NCBI RefSeq assembly: GCF_923868895.1
Contig: NZ_OV350343.1
Location: 3,720,001 to 3,784,000 of the forward strand
Source of the DNA: Halomonas sp. TD01
GTDB taxonomy: Bacteria; Pseudomonadota; Gammaproteobacteria; Pseudomonadales; Halomonadaceae
Direction of reading: 5' to 3'
Length of the DNA stretch: 64,000 nt
Under the pieces are notes generated by a model that was not told the DNA's origin, did no database searches, and was given only the letters and a program-made list of their open reading frames with translations. The position numbers and the translations under genes were made by a program. How positions within the stretch are numbered: the stretch's first letter is position 1; each line of letters begins with the position of its first letter. This document shows positions 16,713-24,762 of this stretch, piece by piece.

Positions 16713-16766
16713 TTAACACCCCAATAATTCTTCACATCAAAAAGCTAACACTAACGCTACATTGTG

Positions 16767-17192
16767 TTAGCAATAATACTCCATAACTAACTCTGGATGG
16801 CCAGTTCGCTCATCAACTTGCTCACCTAATGAAATAAATCCCTGCTTTTTATAAAAGTTGATACTGGGAGTATTTTCCTGATAAACCGTCAGTTGCAAGC
16901 ACTCCCTTCTGCTCTTGGCATCATCAAGCATCGCTGACCCCACACCTTCGCCCTGTAATTTTGGGGATACAAAAATGGCAGCCAGTGTATTTCCGTACAA
17001 ACTGTAGAATCCTGCTACCTGATTGTCAGATTCAAAAACAAACGTCTCCGATGCGGGGATATAAACATCTCGCATTTCGTTAACCTTTGACGCCCAAAAT
17101 TCCGCCTCAACAAAAGCGTGCGCTTTAATCGATGCTGAAAGCCAGATATCCAAAATCTGGTCAATATCCGCCTCTCGGTATTTGCGAATCAT
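16767..17192 (-). CDS. GNAT family N-acetyltransferase (YjaB-like)
   Basis: A 141-residue compact GNAT protein. The start MIRKYREADIDQILDIW, the acetyl-CoA loop VSPKLQGEGVGSAML, and YQENTPSINFYKKQGF identify the fold. Its stop codon falls in TGCTAACAC, which pairs with GTGTTAGC a few bases on (16742-16769). Substrate unknown. Confidence 0.8.
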   Translation of the reverse strand: MIRKYREADIDQILDIWLSASIKAHAFVEAEFWASKVNEMRDVYIPASETFVFESDNQVAGFYSLYGNTLAAIFVSPKLQGEGVGSAMLDDAKSRRECLQLTVYQENTPSINFYKKQGFISLGEQVDERTGHPELVMEYYC

Positions 17193-17230
17193 TTAAATAT
17201 TCCTTACTGATGGTCAGCTGAACCAATGCA

Positions 17231-17695
17231 CTACAGAGACTCGTTTGATAACCGTTGTTTGTGCAGCACAGAGCGAAGTAAATCAGGAAGCCATTTGGGC
17301 TTGAAAAGAGCAGGGTCGTTATCGAGCAACTCGTCTAAGCTCCACCATTTCCACTTTTGAATCGTACTCTTTTCTTCATCGGTCCACTCTGCAGCAAATA
17401 CGTCTCTATTAGCAGGCCATTCAACTAAGAAGTACTGTTCAAGCCACCGTGCTGGCACCGATCTCGCAACGGCATAGACGTCATTTCGCTCTCTAATCAT
17501 TTCACCAACGTTTTGTATTAAGCCTGTTTCCTCATACAACTCACGTTCAGCAGCCTCAACATAGCCCTCACCGGACTTCAGCTCGCCGCCAACGGTCGCC
17601 CAAAATGGCGCATGATGCTCATCGTGATATAAAAACAGGAGTAAACGCCCCTCTTCATCGACAATTATTAGCCTGGATGATTTTCTTATCTCCAT
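17231..17695 (-). CDS. NUDIX hydrolase
   Basis: A 154-residue protein with a complete Nudix box (G-x5-E-x7-RELYEETGL) at residues ~38-60. Nudix enzymes hydrolyse nucleoside diphosphates linked to other groups; the substrate is not predictable here. The ~130 bp gap to the next gene (17696-17826) shows no clear element. Confidence 0.85.
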   Translation of the reverse strand: MEIRKSSRLIIVDEEGRLLLFLYHDEHHAPFWATVGGELKSGEGYVEAAERELYEETGLIQNVGEMIRERNDVYAVARSVPARWLEQYFLVEWPANRDVFAAEWTDEEKSTIQKWKWWSLDELLDNDPALFKPKWLPDLLRSVLHKQRLSNESL

Positions 17696-17826
17696 TTATA
17701 AAGCTCCATAACTCCTTTAGACATTGACACCGGCACACGTGACGGCTGAGATATACGCAATAGAGCTTACAAAACTTGTTTAAACTGCGTGGCGGTATCC
17801 TAATGCGCCTAGACGAAAACCAACAC

Positions 17827-18327
17827 TCACCAGGGCTCGCTTTGTAGCACCACCTCTCCATCCGCGGTTAACTCGCCACAATGCATGAACTCGAAAGTAG
17901 AAAGTACTTTCTCACCTTGCTGTAGGAAATAAACGCCACCACGATGCCGCTGATAACCCTGTTTTGCATAGTACGAAACTAGTCGAGACGGACAAAAAAG
18001 CGTAAATACATCAGCTCCCAAACGCTTACTCGCCTGATGATGCACTTCATTAAACAGTAAAGCCGGTATGCCTTGCCCTTGATGTTCTGGCCGCACAACA
18101 ACCCCACCAATACCAATTACAAAGCGTGGCTCGGCATCAATTAGCACTTCAAAACGATCAAAACCAATGTGACCAATAGGATCATTCGCTTCCGAGTAGG
18201 CGATGCTATGCCAGGAAACAGGCGACCACTCTTTGCTACGCCCCTCTTCAGGAAATACTCTCTCTTTCCATTGAGTTAAGTAGTGCCACTCGCTTTCCAA
18301 TATCCCTTTTTGAGTTTCAACTCTCAT
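17827..18327 (-). CDS. GNAT family N-acetyltransferase
   Basis: About 166 residues with a GNAT acetyl-CoA loop (GGVVVRPEHQGQGIPALLF) and the SYYAKQGYQRHRGGVYFLQ segment. AGGAG six bases before the ATG at 18327 sets the start. Immediately upstream is a perfect TAATGTAA/TTACATTA palindrome with a further half-site, so the gene may be controlled by a dedicated regulator not seen nearby. Confidence 0.8.
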   Translation of the reverse strand: MRVETQKGILESEWHYLTQWKERVFPEEGRSKEWSPVSWHSIAYSEANDPIGHIGFDRFEVLIDAEPRFVIGIGGVVVRPEHQGQGIPALLFNEVHHQASKRLGADVFTLFCPSRLVSYYAKQGYQRHRGGVYFLQQGEKVLSTFEFMHCGELTADGEVVLQSEPW

Positions 18328-18351
18328 CAAAATCTCCTGAATTTCAGCAGC

Positions 18352-18390
18352 TAATGTAATTTACATTATTTTTTACTAATTTAATGTAAA
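18352..18390. promoter_or_regulatory. Palindromic operator-like site upstream of a GNAT gene
   Basis: TAATGTAA (18352-18359) and TTACATTA (18361-18368) form a perfect inverted repeat with a 1-base centre; TAATGTAAA recurs at 18382-18390. This resembles a TetR- or MarR-type operator in a promoter. The binding protein is unknown. Confidence 0.5.
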
Positions 18391-18434
18391 TCTATCACTA
18401 GTCAGCACCTGCTGCACGCCCAGGTGAACAGCCC

Positions 18435-18707
18435 TCAAACCGTAAACTTCTTGCTGACTTGCGCCACCCGTTGGCCTAAATAACGCGCAGCGAGCAAGTC
18501 TGTTTCATTTAGCACGCCATCTGTTGAATGAGCGATAAGCCCAGACGGTGCTCCCAGCCGATTACACATTTCTGGATCGTAGTTACCCGGTATATCCAAG
18601 CCGACCCAGCACATGCCATGCTGATTCGCGAACACTTGCATGTACTGAAGGGTATTCAACTGGCCTCCGCTTAAGCTGGCACCAATAATAAAACCAGCGG
18701 CAATATT
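18435..18707 (-). pseudogene. Flavodoxin-like oxidoreductase, C-terminal fragment
   Basis: The open frame (readable from the TAA of the VOC gene at 18708) encodes NIAAGFIIGASLSGGQLNTL and then GMCWVGLDIPGNYDPEMCN. This is the second half of a WrbA/NADPH-dependent FMN reductase-like flavodoxin. The first 32 residues of the same type of protein lie at 19115-19213, on the other side of the VOC gene. The middle part (roughly 50-70 residues by family length) is missing, so the gene is broken. Confidence 0.75.
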
Positions 18708-19103
18708 TTAAGTATTGATCTGGTTTGCGAAACCAGCATCATCCCTTATACCAACGCGGTTGCCATCGGGGTCGGCGATATTGATAGTTCTACCCCAAGC
18801 ATTCTCGATAATGGTGGTTTGAATACCCCAAGACCTGATTACCCTTAGTGCCTCTTCCAAGTCATCAACGTTGAATCGCAATTTAAAACTACTTTCTTCT
18901 GGCGATTTGACGCCTTTCTTTGCCTTACCACCCTGTTCGACCATCAAATAACCATGACCAAACTCTAAACAGGTTAGCTTAAAGCCGCCTTCGTCTCTCT
19001 CAAACAGCTGATGCAAGCCAAATAGTTCCCGATAGAAAGCGACACACTCCAAGTAGTGTTCAGTATTAAGAATTACTCCGTAACGCATCACATTCGCCTT
19101 CAT
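18708..19103 (-). CDS. VOC family (glyoxalase-like) protein
   Basis: A 131-residue vicinal-oxygen-chelate domain with two beta-alpha-beta-beta-beta halves (YGVILNTEHYLECVAFYREL and the end ADPDGNRVGIRD). GAGGAGGG precedes the ATG. It lies exactly between the two halves of a flavodoxin-like gene in the same orientation, and so seems to have replaced its middle. Function unknown within lactoylglutathione lyase/dioxygenase-like proteins. Confidence 0.8.
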   Translation of the reverse strand: MKANVMRYGVILNTEHYLECVAFYRELFGLHQLFERDEGGFKLTCLEFGHGYLMVEQGGKAKKGVKSPEESSFKLRFNVDDLEEALRVIRSWGIQTTIIENAWGRTINIADPDGNRVGIRDDAGFANQINT

Positions 19104-19114
19104 GAACCCTCCTC

Positions 19115-19213
19115 TTACATAGCGCTATGCTGTGCTGCCGCTCCAGCAGCGACAGCCTGCGCGAGTTGCTTAGTACTGCCCAAAGCAGAATGAAACACAA
19201 CGGCAACGTTCAT
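19115..19213 (-). pseudogene. Flavodoxin-like oxidoreductase, N-terminal fragment
   Basis: From the ATG at 19213 the frame reads MNVAVVFHSALGSTKQLAQA and stops after 32 residues. It shows the first beta strand and the FMN phosphate-binding loop (SxxGxTK) of flavodoxins. It continues functionally in the fragment at 18435-18707 beyond the VOC gene. It lies 36 bases downstream of the SoxR-box VOC gene, so the intact ancestor was probably in that operon. Confidence 0.7.
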
Positions 19214-19248
19214 TACACTGACCCTTTCCGTTGCTGTACTGCTGGTTG

Positions 19249-19671
19249 CTAAGCATCACGGTTTAAATTTCGCTCGGCTGGGATGTCGCTCAGGTACTCG
19301 ACAAACTCCACTTCAAAACCCGCCGGATCAACAAAATAGACATTTTTCCGAAACGGCTCTACAGCGCCAGGTTTGGCAATGGCATAGCCCGCGTTATTGA
19401 GCCTAGCAACAACGGCATCGAGGTTATCGACCACGTACGCAAAATGGGCCAGTCCAACGCTGTGACCTTTCAAATCGCGATTCGCCCCTTCACCGTGATC
19501 GCTTAACGCCAAGTAATTTTCATCGTCACCAAAGTGCACCCATTTACGCGGTTTGCCATACCACTCGCCATGGCCTTCATCCCGCACCCGCCAGTGTGGA
19601 AAGACTGCCCGGTAAAAATCCAGCATGGCATCCATATCCGCAACCACCAGATTAACGTGTTCTAAGTACAT
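19249..19671 (-). CDS. VOC family protein, probable SoxR target
   Basis: A 140-residue glyoxalase/bleomycin-resistance-type domain (MYLEHVNLVVADMDAMLDFY start; NVYFVDPAGFEVEFVEYL end). It is transcribed away from soxR, and a perfect SoxR box lies 39-56 bases before its start. Redox-cycling control is therefore likely. Its substrate is unknown. Confidence 0.85.
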   Translation of the reverse strand: MYLEHVNLVVADMDAMLDFYRAVFPHWRVRDEGHGEWYGKPRKWVHFGDDENYLALSDHGEGANRDLKGHSVGLAHFAYVVDNLDAVVARLNNAGYAIAKPGAVEPFRKNVYFVDPAGFEVEFVEYLSDIPAERNLNRDA

Positions 19672-19709
19672 AAGAGTCTCCTTGCGTTAAGTGAGATGGC
19701 AGGATAAAA

Positions 19710-19727
19710 CCTCAACTTAAGTTGAGG
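19710..19727. promoter_or_regulatory. SoxR box
   Basis: CCTCAACTTAAGTTGAGG is an exact 18 bp palindrome matching the SoxR operator consensus (CCTCAAsytaasTTGAGG). It lies between soxR and the divergent VOC gene. SoxR normally binds between -35 and -10 elements of its target. Confidence 0.9.
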
Positions 19728-19771
19728 TAAAGTGGTTTATGGGAAAGAATGGCAAAAAAAGTCTGGGGTGA

Positions 19772-20251
19772 GTGATGGCAGAGGCTATTTGGAGTGTCGG
19801 AATGGTAGCGAAGCGCTGCGGTATTAAGGTTAGTACCTTGCACTACTACGAGCAGCAAGGGCTGATCCACAGCTGGCGCAATGCGGGCAATCAGCGGCGT
19901 TATAAACCAGAAGTGCTAAGGCGAATTTCGGTAATAAAAGCAGCACAGAGAGTTGGCGTCAGTCTGGAGGAAATCAAGCAGGCCTTTGAATCATTACCGA
20001 ATAACCGCACACCAACAGTGGAAGACTGGCAGCAGCTTTCAAAAAACTGGCAGCAGATGCTTGATGGCCGAATTGCTTACCTGCAAAAACTGCGCGATAA
20101 CCTAGCGGGATGTATCGGCTGTGGTTGCCTGAGCATGACTAATTGCCCACTCTATAACCCCGACGACAAGCTGGCAGAATCAGGTAGCGGCCCCGTACTT
20201 CTCGATCAGGCAGAGCAAAAAGCCAGAACCCGACAAGAAACAAACGTGTAA
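19772..20251 (+). CDS. soxR: Redox-sensitive transcriptional activator SoxR
   Basis: About 159 residues of the MerR family. It has an N-terminal winged helix (WSVGMVAKRCGIKVSTLHYY) and a C-terminal [2Fe-2S] cluster motif with Cys114, Cys117, Cys119 and Cys125 (CIGCGCLSMTNC), followed by LYNPDD as in known SoxR. The start is GTG at 19772 or the adjoining ATG at 19775. The divergent SoxR box supports the assignment. In non-enteric bacteria SoxR usually activates small redox genes directly rather than soxS. Confidence 0.95.
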   Translation: MMAEAIWSVGMVAKRCGIKVSTLHYYEQQGLIHSWRNAGNQRRYKPEVLRRISVIKAAQRVGVSLEEIKQAFESLPNNRTPTVEDWQQLSKNWQQMLDGRIAYLQKLRDNLAGCIGCGCLSMTNCPLYNPDDKLAESGSGPVLLDQAEQKARTRQETNV

Positions 20252-20374
20252 TGAACAGGAGGCCTCTCGCTCCCCTCGAACTGCCAAGCATGCACGTCAC
20301 AGCCATTGAGATTATAATCACTGGCTAAGCCAAACCCACTCTACTATTGAGCGCCAAGCCTCAGGCCTATTACT

Positions 20375-21307
20375 GTGAACACCCTCCATCGAAGTGAAAA
20401 AAGTCGAGCCAAGCCTGTTCGCAAAGGCCTGCACCCGAGGAATCGACACAACCAAGGCTATGACTTCCCGGCCCTCGTAAAAAGCCACCCAGCATTAGCC
20501 CCCCATGTGAAACCGAACGCGCATGGCGACCTTTCCATCGATTTCGCAGACCCATTGGCAGTAAAAACGCTTAATGCCGCGTTATTAAACCGGCACTACA
20601 ACATTGTCGATTGGGATATTCCTGAGGGCGCGCTGTGCCCTCCAATCCCAGGCAGAGCCGACTATATCCATTACATAGCTGACTTGTTGGGGCGTGAACA
20701 GCGCAGTATCAAGCTGCTCGATATAGGGACTGGAGCCAATGGAATCTACCCACTACTGGCCTGCCAAATTTACGGCTGGCAGTGTGTCGGTAGTGACATT
20801 AACCCTCAGTCGCTTGAAAACGTAGCCACGATTATCGCCAACAACCCCACACTCAAAGAACGCTTCACGCTGCGCATGCAGCACGATAAAAACCACATTT
20901 TTGAAGGGATTATTCAAGCTGGCGAGTTTTTTGACGTCAGCGTATGCAACCCGCCCTTCCACGCCTCGCTTGATGAAGCACTTAAAGGTAGCCAGCTTAA
21001 ACTCAATAACCTTGCTCGCAGTCGCGGTGAACAACAACCAAAAAACCAATCTCCTACTCTGAATTTTGGCGGGCTGGGAGCCGAGCTTTGGTGTAAGGGA
21101 GGCGAACAGCTGTTTCTTAAAAAGCTGATAAGAGAAAGTAAGGTGTATTCAACTCAGTGTCGCTGGTTTACCAGCCTGGTTTCAAAAACCGACAATGTTA
21201 AGCCTGCCAAGAAGTTGATTCATAAGCTCGGTGCCGTTGATGTACGGGAAATAGAGATGAAGCAGGGAAATAAGATCACGAGAGTGTTGTCCTGGACATT
21301 CATCTGA
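20375..21307 (+). CDS. rlmF: 23S rRNA (adenine(1618)-N6)-methyltransferase
   Basis: A 310-residue homologue of RlmF: N-terminal GLHPRNRHNQGYDFPALVKS, SAM motif LLDIGTGANGIYPLL, and the amino-methyltransferase catalytic motif NPPF (SVCNPPFHAS). It methylates A1618 of 23S rRNA using SAM. It starts at GTG (20375) and is a core gene embedded among accessory genes. No strong ribosome site is visible, and the gap 20252-20374 holds no other recognised feature. Confidence 0.95.
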   Translation: MNTLHRSEKSRAKPVRKGLHPRNRHNQGYDFPALVKSHPALAPHVKPNAHGDLSIDFADPLAVKTLNAALLNRHYNIVDWDIPEGALCPPIPGRADYIHYIADLLGREQRSIKLLDIGTGANGIYPLLACQIYGWQCVGSDINPQSLENVATIIANNPTLKERFTLRMQHDKNHIFEGIIQAGEFFDVSVCNPPFHASLDEALKGSQLKLNNLARSRGEQQPKNQSPTLNFGGLGAELWCKGGEQLFLKKLIRESKVYSTQCRWFTSLVSKTDNVKPAKKLIHKLGAVDVREIEMKQGNKITRVLSWTFI

Positions 21308-21379
21308 GCCACTTAGGAGGTTTACGCCTGCAGGCAAACACTGAAGTCGGCGCCAAACACATAACCAATAAACACCGAA

Positions 21380-21475
21380 GCCAAACGCTAATTGACTACT
21401 CCACGGGCAGACTCCGGTACAACGCGATATCCACGCTCCCCTTGAGCATTAAGGATAGTAGCCCTTATGTTTAAT
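21380..21475 (-). other. Candidate integron attC site 1
   Basis: Ends are GCCAAAC (21380) and GTTTAATC (to 21475). Inner arms GACTACTCC and GGATAGTAGCC pair with extra-helical bases. The stop codon of the C39-like gene lies in the right-hand core, as is usual in gene cassettes. The pairing is imperfect, so this is a weak candidate. Confidence 0.35.
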
Positions 21476-21878
21476 CTACATGAATAAACCACTTGGGTTT
21501 GATACGCCCAAAGTCTCGACGGATATTGGATTTCAAGGCTTTCTTGGAATCCAGCACCACGGCATCTTGCTTGGTTCTGACAAACACCACCCAGTGCCAG
21601 AAAGGCCTGCCCTGCTCTGTGCGCCATTTGATGGCCAACAACGCCTTGTCTGGAAGAGTCACCCAGGTGTCGAATGGCATCTCTGTTGGCGCAGCCATGA
21701 TACCCAAAGCACGCAAGAGTTTACGGACGTACTCCGTATCTGACCAAAGCGCTGTATCTTCGGCATAAATACCCAAGGCGTTGGCTGTCTCTTTGGCCTG
21801 CGCATAGGTAATGCCCGCAAGCACTGCGCATGCTGCAATGCCACAGCCGGATATTTCTTCTTGAATGACGGGATTCAT
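21471..21878 (-). CDS. C39-like (papain-fold) protein
   Basis: A 135-residue protein with the peptidase C39-like arrangement: a Cys-containing start (EISGCGIAACAVLAGITYAQ), a central WRTEQGRPFWHWVVFVR with the candidate His, and VVLDS as the Asp strand. It has no transporter or leader-peptide partner. Proteins of this type occur as lone gene cassettes. Protease activity is not proven. Confidence 0.7.
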   Translation of the reverse strand: MNPVIQEEISGCGIAACAVLAGITYAQAKETANALGIYAEDTALWSDTEYVRKLLRALGIMAAPTEMPFDTWVTLPDKALLAIKWRTEQGRPFWHWVVFVRTKQDAVVLDSKKALKSNIRRDFGRIKPKWFIHVD

Positions 21879-22070
21879 TTAGTTTCCGATTAACGCTTGA
21901 GCGTGCGGTGATCGCAATGAGCGAATTCACTGTATTATTTGGCTAGCTCACCCCTCACTAGCTGCCTCCCAAAGAACCAGTGCAGAACACTCGTTTAGTG
22001 GCAAGGTGGCTTGTCGGATATCATCGTAGGCTGATGCCCCCTTTCACAAAGTCATTTTAAAATAACACTA

Positions 22071-22541
22071 TCAAGGCCTTTTGCCTCGATTCACACCGTA
22101 AGTACGCAGTGCTGCCTGAGTTTGTGATTCTTCCGAGGTCTCCGCGGGATAAAGTCGATAACTAGGCGCAACAATCGGTTCCACAGCAGTCGCTTTTATA
22201 ACGAGCACACTATGAATTGGGTAGCGATCCCCCGCCATAGCCAGAAGTGGTGCAACCCAATGGGAATACTCTTGTGCTGTTGGCTTTAGCTCAGTGGCAG
22301 TACCAATAATCTTAAAGCCCTTCTGGACAAAGATATCAATAAAGCTAAGGCATACCTTCTGATTTATTCTGATATTTTTAGCTGACTTTGGTGATGCAAT
22401 ATTTGCCACTACGATGTGCTGGCTATCCAAAACAGCAAAGACTTCCTTTGGCGATACATTCGGCTGGCCACTTTCATCACTTGTGGCTAGCCAACAGAGA
22501 ACACTCTGCTCCGCAGAGGCACACACTTCTTTAGTTAGCAT
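22071..22541 (-). CDS. Pyridoxamine 5'-phosphate oxidase-like flavin-binding protein
   Basis: A 156-residue split-barrel protein (CWLATSDESGQPNVSPKEVF, then KNIRINQKVCLSFIDIFVQKGFKI) matching PPOX-like FMN-binding proteins with a DUF-type tail. Probable FMN-dependent reductase or binding protein. It follows the nucleotidyltransferase gene by only 24 bases on the same strand. The 190 bp gap to the C39-like gene shows no clear element. Confidence 0.8.
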   Translation of the reverse strand: MLTKEVCASAEQSVLCWLATSDESGQPNVSPKEVFAVLDSQHIVVANIASPKSAKNIRINQKVCLSFIDIFVQKGFKIIGTATELKPTAQEYSHWVAPLLAMAGDRYPIHSVLVIKATAVEPIVAPSYRLYPAETSEESQTQAALRTYGVNRGKRP

Positions 22542-22565
22542 TTCTGACGCCCCCTCCTCGAATGC

Positions 22566-23078
22566 CTAGCGCCCGCCACTCGATGAATTTTCTAGCTCCG
22601 CGCTCTTACGGATGGCGCAGATATCCTCAATATCCACCGGCCGTGCGAGTGCAGATTTATACCGAACCAGATCGTCCTTCAGCATAAAGGGAAGCTCAAG
22701 ACCCAACAAATGCACGATCACATAGCGAGAAAAATCTATGTTGAGCGGTACCCAGGTCTCGTTACTTGCATCGAAAATTTGCGGGCCGTCGGCGCTACCT
22801 ACCTCCACTTTAACGCCTTCATACTTAAACTGGACGTAGGTTAGATCCCAACCCTCTTCTTGACGGTGAGCGGCAGTTTTGGATACCAACTCCTGACCGG
22901 CCTGAACCACTGACGCAAAGTGCTCGCCGGGGACAAAAAGGTCAATGTCATTTAGATCACGCTCAGAACCATACCCCTTTGCTGCGAGTCCCCCGCAGAT
23001 CAAAAAAGGAATACTCCTTTCTCTCAGTAATCCCACTATCCATTGGGCTGCTAAATGATGCACATCTTCTCCTGTCAT
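22566..23078 (-). CDS. Nucleotidyltransferase-fold protein
   Basis: A 170-residue protein with a nucleotidyltransferase signature, LICGGLAAKGYGSERDLNDI, followed by DLFVP with the catalytic-type acidic pair. The second part contains VEVGSADGP and ELPFMLKDDLVRYK. It resembles small ANT-like or MNT-type transferases often carried on mobile DNA. Substrate unknown. Confidence 0.7.
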   Translation of the reverse strand: MTGEDVHHLAAQWIVGLLRERSIPFLICGGLAAKGYGSERDLNDIDLFVPGEHFASVVQAGQELVSKTAAHRQEEGWDLTYVQFKYEGVKVEVGSADGPQIFDASNETWVPLNIDFSRYVIVHLLGLELPFMLKDDLVRYKSALARPVDIEDICAIRKSAELENSSSGGR

Positions 23079-23079
23079 A

Positions 23080-23197
23080 TAACTAAGCTGATCCTACCAA
23101 GACTTAGACATCAAAGGGGCTTATCTACAGACTCAACGTAGAGGCCGCTTTTATGGATAGGAAGCGAAAAAAATCGGTCCGACTGACGCTAGTGGTT
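23080..23197 (-). other. Candidate integron attC site 2
   Basis: On the plus strand it opens with ATATAACTAAGCTGATCC and closes with GGTTATAAG. The TATAAC/GTTATA ends pair, and inner arms pair only partly. It fills the whole gap between the GNAT and nucleotidyltransferase genes. Weak candidate. Confidence 0.3.
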
Positions 23198-23205
23198 ATA
23201 AGATT

Positions 23206-23625
23206 TCAGTCCAATCGCTTCTTCATATGGTAGAGAAAAGTACCTATTGGTCGATCCTCCAAAATACCAAAAACTTGGTAGCCGTACTTTTCGTAAAAGC
23301 CTTTGGCTTCTACAGTCTTTAGAAACGAGATGACCGCACCTTGCTCCTTTCCATATTGCTCAGCTTTTCCGAGCAGCTCAGCGCCCAGACCTGTACCCCT
23401 GTGGCTTCGATCTACCCACAAGATATCAATCTCAAGACCGTCCCAGTATGCGTTAGCCAATATCCCAGCAATTAACCCTTTGCCGCTGTCTCTCACGTTT
23501 ATTATGAATTTCTTATCTGCTGACTCATCTGGCAAAGGAGTATTGGAATTTACAAACTCCTGAAACTTTTGGGAAAGTTCAAAGCTTTCCTTTTCAGAGG
23601 GAACCTCTATTAGCTCGTAATTCAT
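23206..23625 (-). CDS. GNAT family N-acetyltransferase
   Basis: A 139-residue GNAT protein with the acetyl-CoA-binding loop LWVDRSHRGTGLGAELLGKA and the C-terminal ISFLKTVEAKGFYEKYGY. Its start codon follows only a few bases after candidate attC 3, a spacing typical of a gene cassette. Substrate unknown. Confidence 0.8.
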   Translation of the reverse strand: MNYELIEVPSEKESFELSQKFQEFVNSNTPLPDESADKKFIINVRDSGKGLIAGILANAYWDGLEIDILWVDRSHRGTGLGAELLGKAEQYGKEQGAVISFLKTVEAKGFYEKYGYQVFGILEDRPIGTFLYHMKKRLD

Positions 23626-23631
23626 ATTCCC

Positions 23632-23692
23632 TTCTTATAACGCGGAGCCCAGCGGCGACCACCGGCCGCTTACTGCAGCGACTTGTTAATTT
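23632..23692 (-). other. Candidate integron attC site 3
   Basis: The ends are TTATAAC (23635) and GTTAATT (to 23692), with a central perfect stem AGCGGC/GCCGCT. In gene orientation it reads TTAACAAGTCGCTGCAG at the start and GCGTTATAAG at the end, closely like Vibrio-type attC repeats. It begins at the stop codon of the NTF2-like gene. Confidence 0.5.
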
Positions 23693-24069
23693 TAATTTCG
23701 GGCAGCACCGTAGCTCAGACTGACAACCTGCCAAGCACTACCCTTCCACTCCCAGGTTTCTATAAACGCTACCACCGGCCCTTTGGATTCACCAGTGAGA
23801 GTAACCCCCTTACCGGTTACTGTGGTGATGCTGCCATTAGATTCCTGAAAGCTTAGCTCAGTATCCTGTTTTTCCCCGCCTTGAGGAAACCAGCTCCCGT
23901 TCCGTTTGGCTGAAGCGATAGCATCAATTTGGGATTTCTTGGATTGGACACCACGCTCAGTGGCAACCGTAAAACTGTCTGCCTGAACTCGGACAAGGTA
24001 CTCAATGTCACCAGCGAAATAGGCGGCGTACCAGTGTTCTCGTGCTTGTTTCAGATCTTCTCGATTCAT
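23692..24069 (-). CDS. NTF2-like (SnoaL/DUF4440-type) protein
   Basis: A 125-residue cone-shaped NTF2-like domain (LKQAREHWYAAYFAGDIEYL, then VRVQADSFTVATERG, late ETWEWKGSAWQVVSLSYG). No catalytic residues can be assigned. The gene is bracketed by candidate attC sites at 23632 and 24092, fitting a single-gene cassette. Confidence 0.75.
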   Translation of the reverse strand: MNREDLKQAREHWYAAYFAGDIEYLVRVQADSFTVATERGVQSKKSQIDAIASAKRNGSWFPQGGEKQDTELSFQESNGSITTVTGKGVTLTGESKGPVVAFIETWEWKGSAWQVVSLSYGAARN

Positions 24070-24091
24070 GGACTGCTCCCTGTCTTTAGAA

Positions 24092-24162
24092 ATTAACAGC
24101 GTATTAGACAGCGCATTCTGATATTGAATGAACGTACTGCGCTCTCCAACACGCTTATCGTG
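24092..24162 (-). other. Candidate degenerate attC-like inverted repeat (site 4)
   Basis: AACAGCGTATTAGACAGCGC near 24097 pairs with TGCGCTCTCCAACACGCT near 24140, about 18 of 20 positions allowing mismatches. The left core AATTAAC is present; the right core is degraded (CTTATC). It lies just upstream of the NTF2-like gene. Confidence 0.35.
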
Positions 24163-24219
24163 CGCGTAAAAAATCCCTAAGCATTTGATATATCATTTAA
24201 TTGATAATAATTCGGCAGT

Positions 24220-24397
24220 ATATAACCAAAATTTTCCCAAACGCTCGCTCCCGCTGGTCTAATCATACTTTATTAATAATAATTAGCTTAAGTCACGCAG
24301 CTTTGCTTAAAATTGCGCTGTGGCTATTTTGGGCGACTGCGCCACCATCGCGGGTGCCTTTTGGCTCGTTCCTCACCAAGCGTTACGCCGCGCTAAA
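24220..24397. repeat. ~170 bp dispersed repeat, copy A
   Basis: From CCAAAATT through TAATCATACT to CCAAGCGTTACGCCGCGCTA this stretch is repeated in the same orientation at 32869-33037, best conserved in the last 50 bases (CGCGGGTGCCTTTTGGCTCG onward). No coding potential is seen. Copies A and B bracket rhlE, the Rho paralogue and the two defence-like genes. Confidence 0.7.
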
Positions 24398-24426
24398 AAT
24401 GTGTAAACGTTGGGTTTTAATAGTTT

Positions 24427-24505
24427 TGTAGTGCGTGGTAAGCGAAGCGCACCCGCAATTGTGCGCTCGAAAATATGCGAGGGCTGAAGCGGCTCCGCTT
24501 CAGTA
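24427..24505. repeat. REP-like element plus perfect 9 bp hairpin
   Basis: 24427-24457 repeats the element at 15582-15616. It is followed by CTGAAGCGG (24486-24494) and CCGCTTCAG (24497-24505), a perfect 9 bp stem with a 2-base loop. The rest of the gap 24506-24762 is AT-rich and presumably contains the rhlE promoter and leader. Confidence 0.65.
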
Positions 24506-24762
24506 GTCGACTGCTTAGTAAAACCGAATCATAATTCAAAGAGACAGTATTCGAAATTAAAAATCAGACCATAAAAATCAAAACGTGCTATAAAAAAATC
24601 ACTTATAATTCATTTAATTAACACCTTTAATTTCATCAAAAAAGTCGCCATTCGGCGCTATGAAGCTAATTGCACTATTCGAGCAATGAACGGCTGCTTT
24701 TACGCTATACTGCCTCATCTTTAATTTTCGACACACCTTACGACCATCTGTCTGAGCACCTC

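Noticed and set aside
16742..16769. GCTAACAC/GTGTTAGC palindrome as an attC site
   Set aside because: Arms are too close together (12-base loop) and the outer cores pair poorly; better read as a small hairpin after the GNAT stop.
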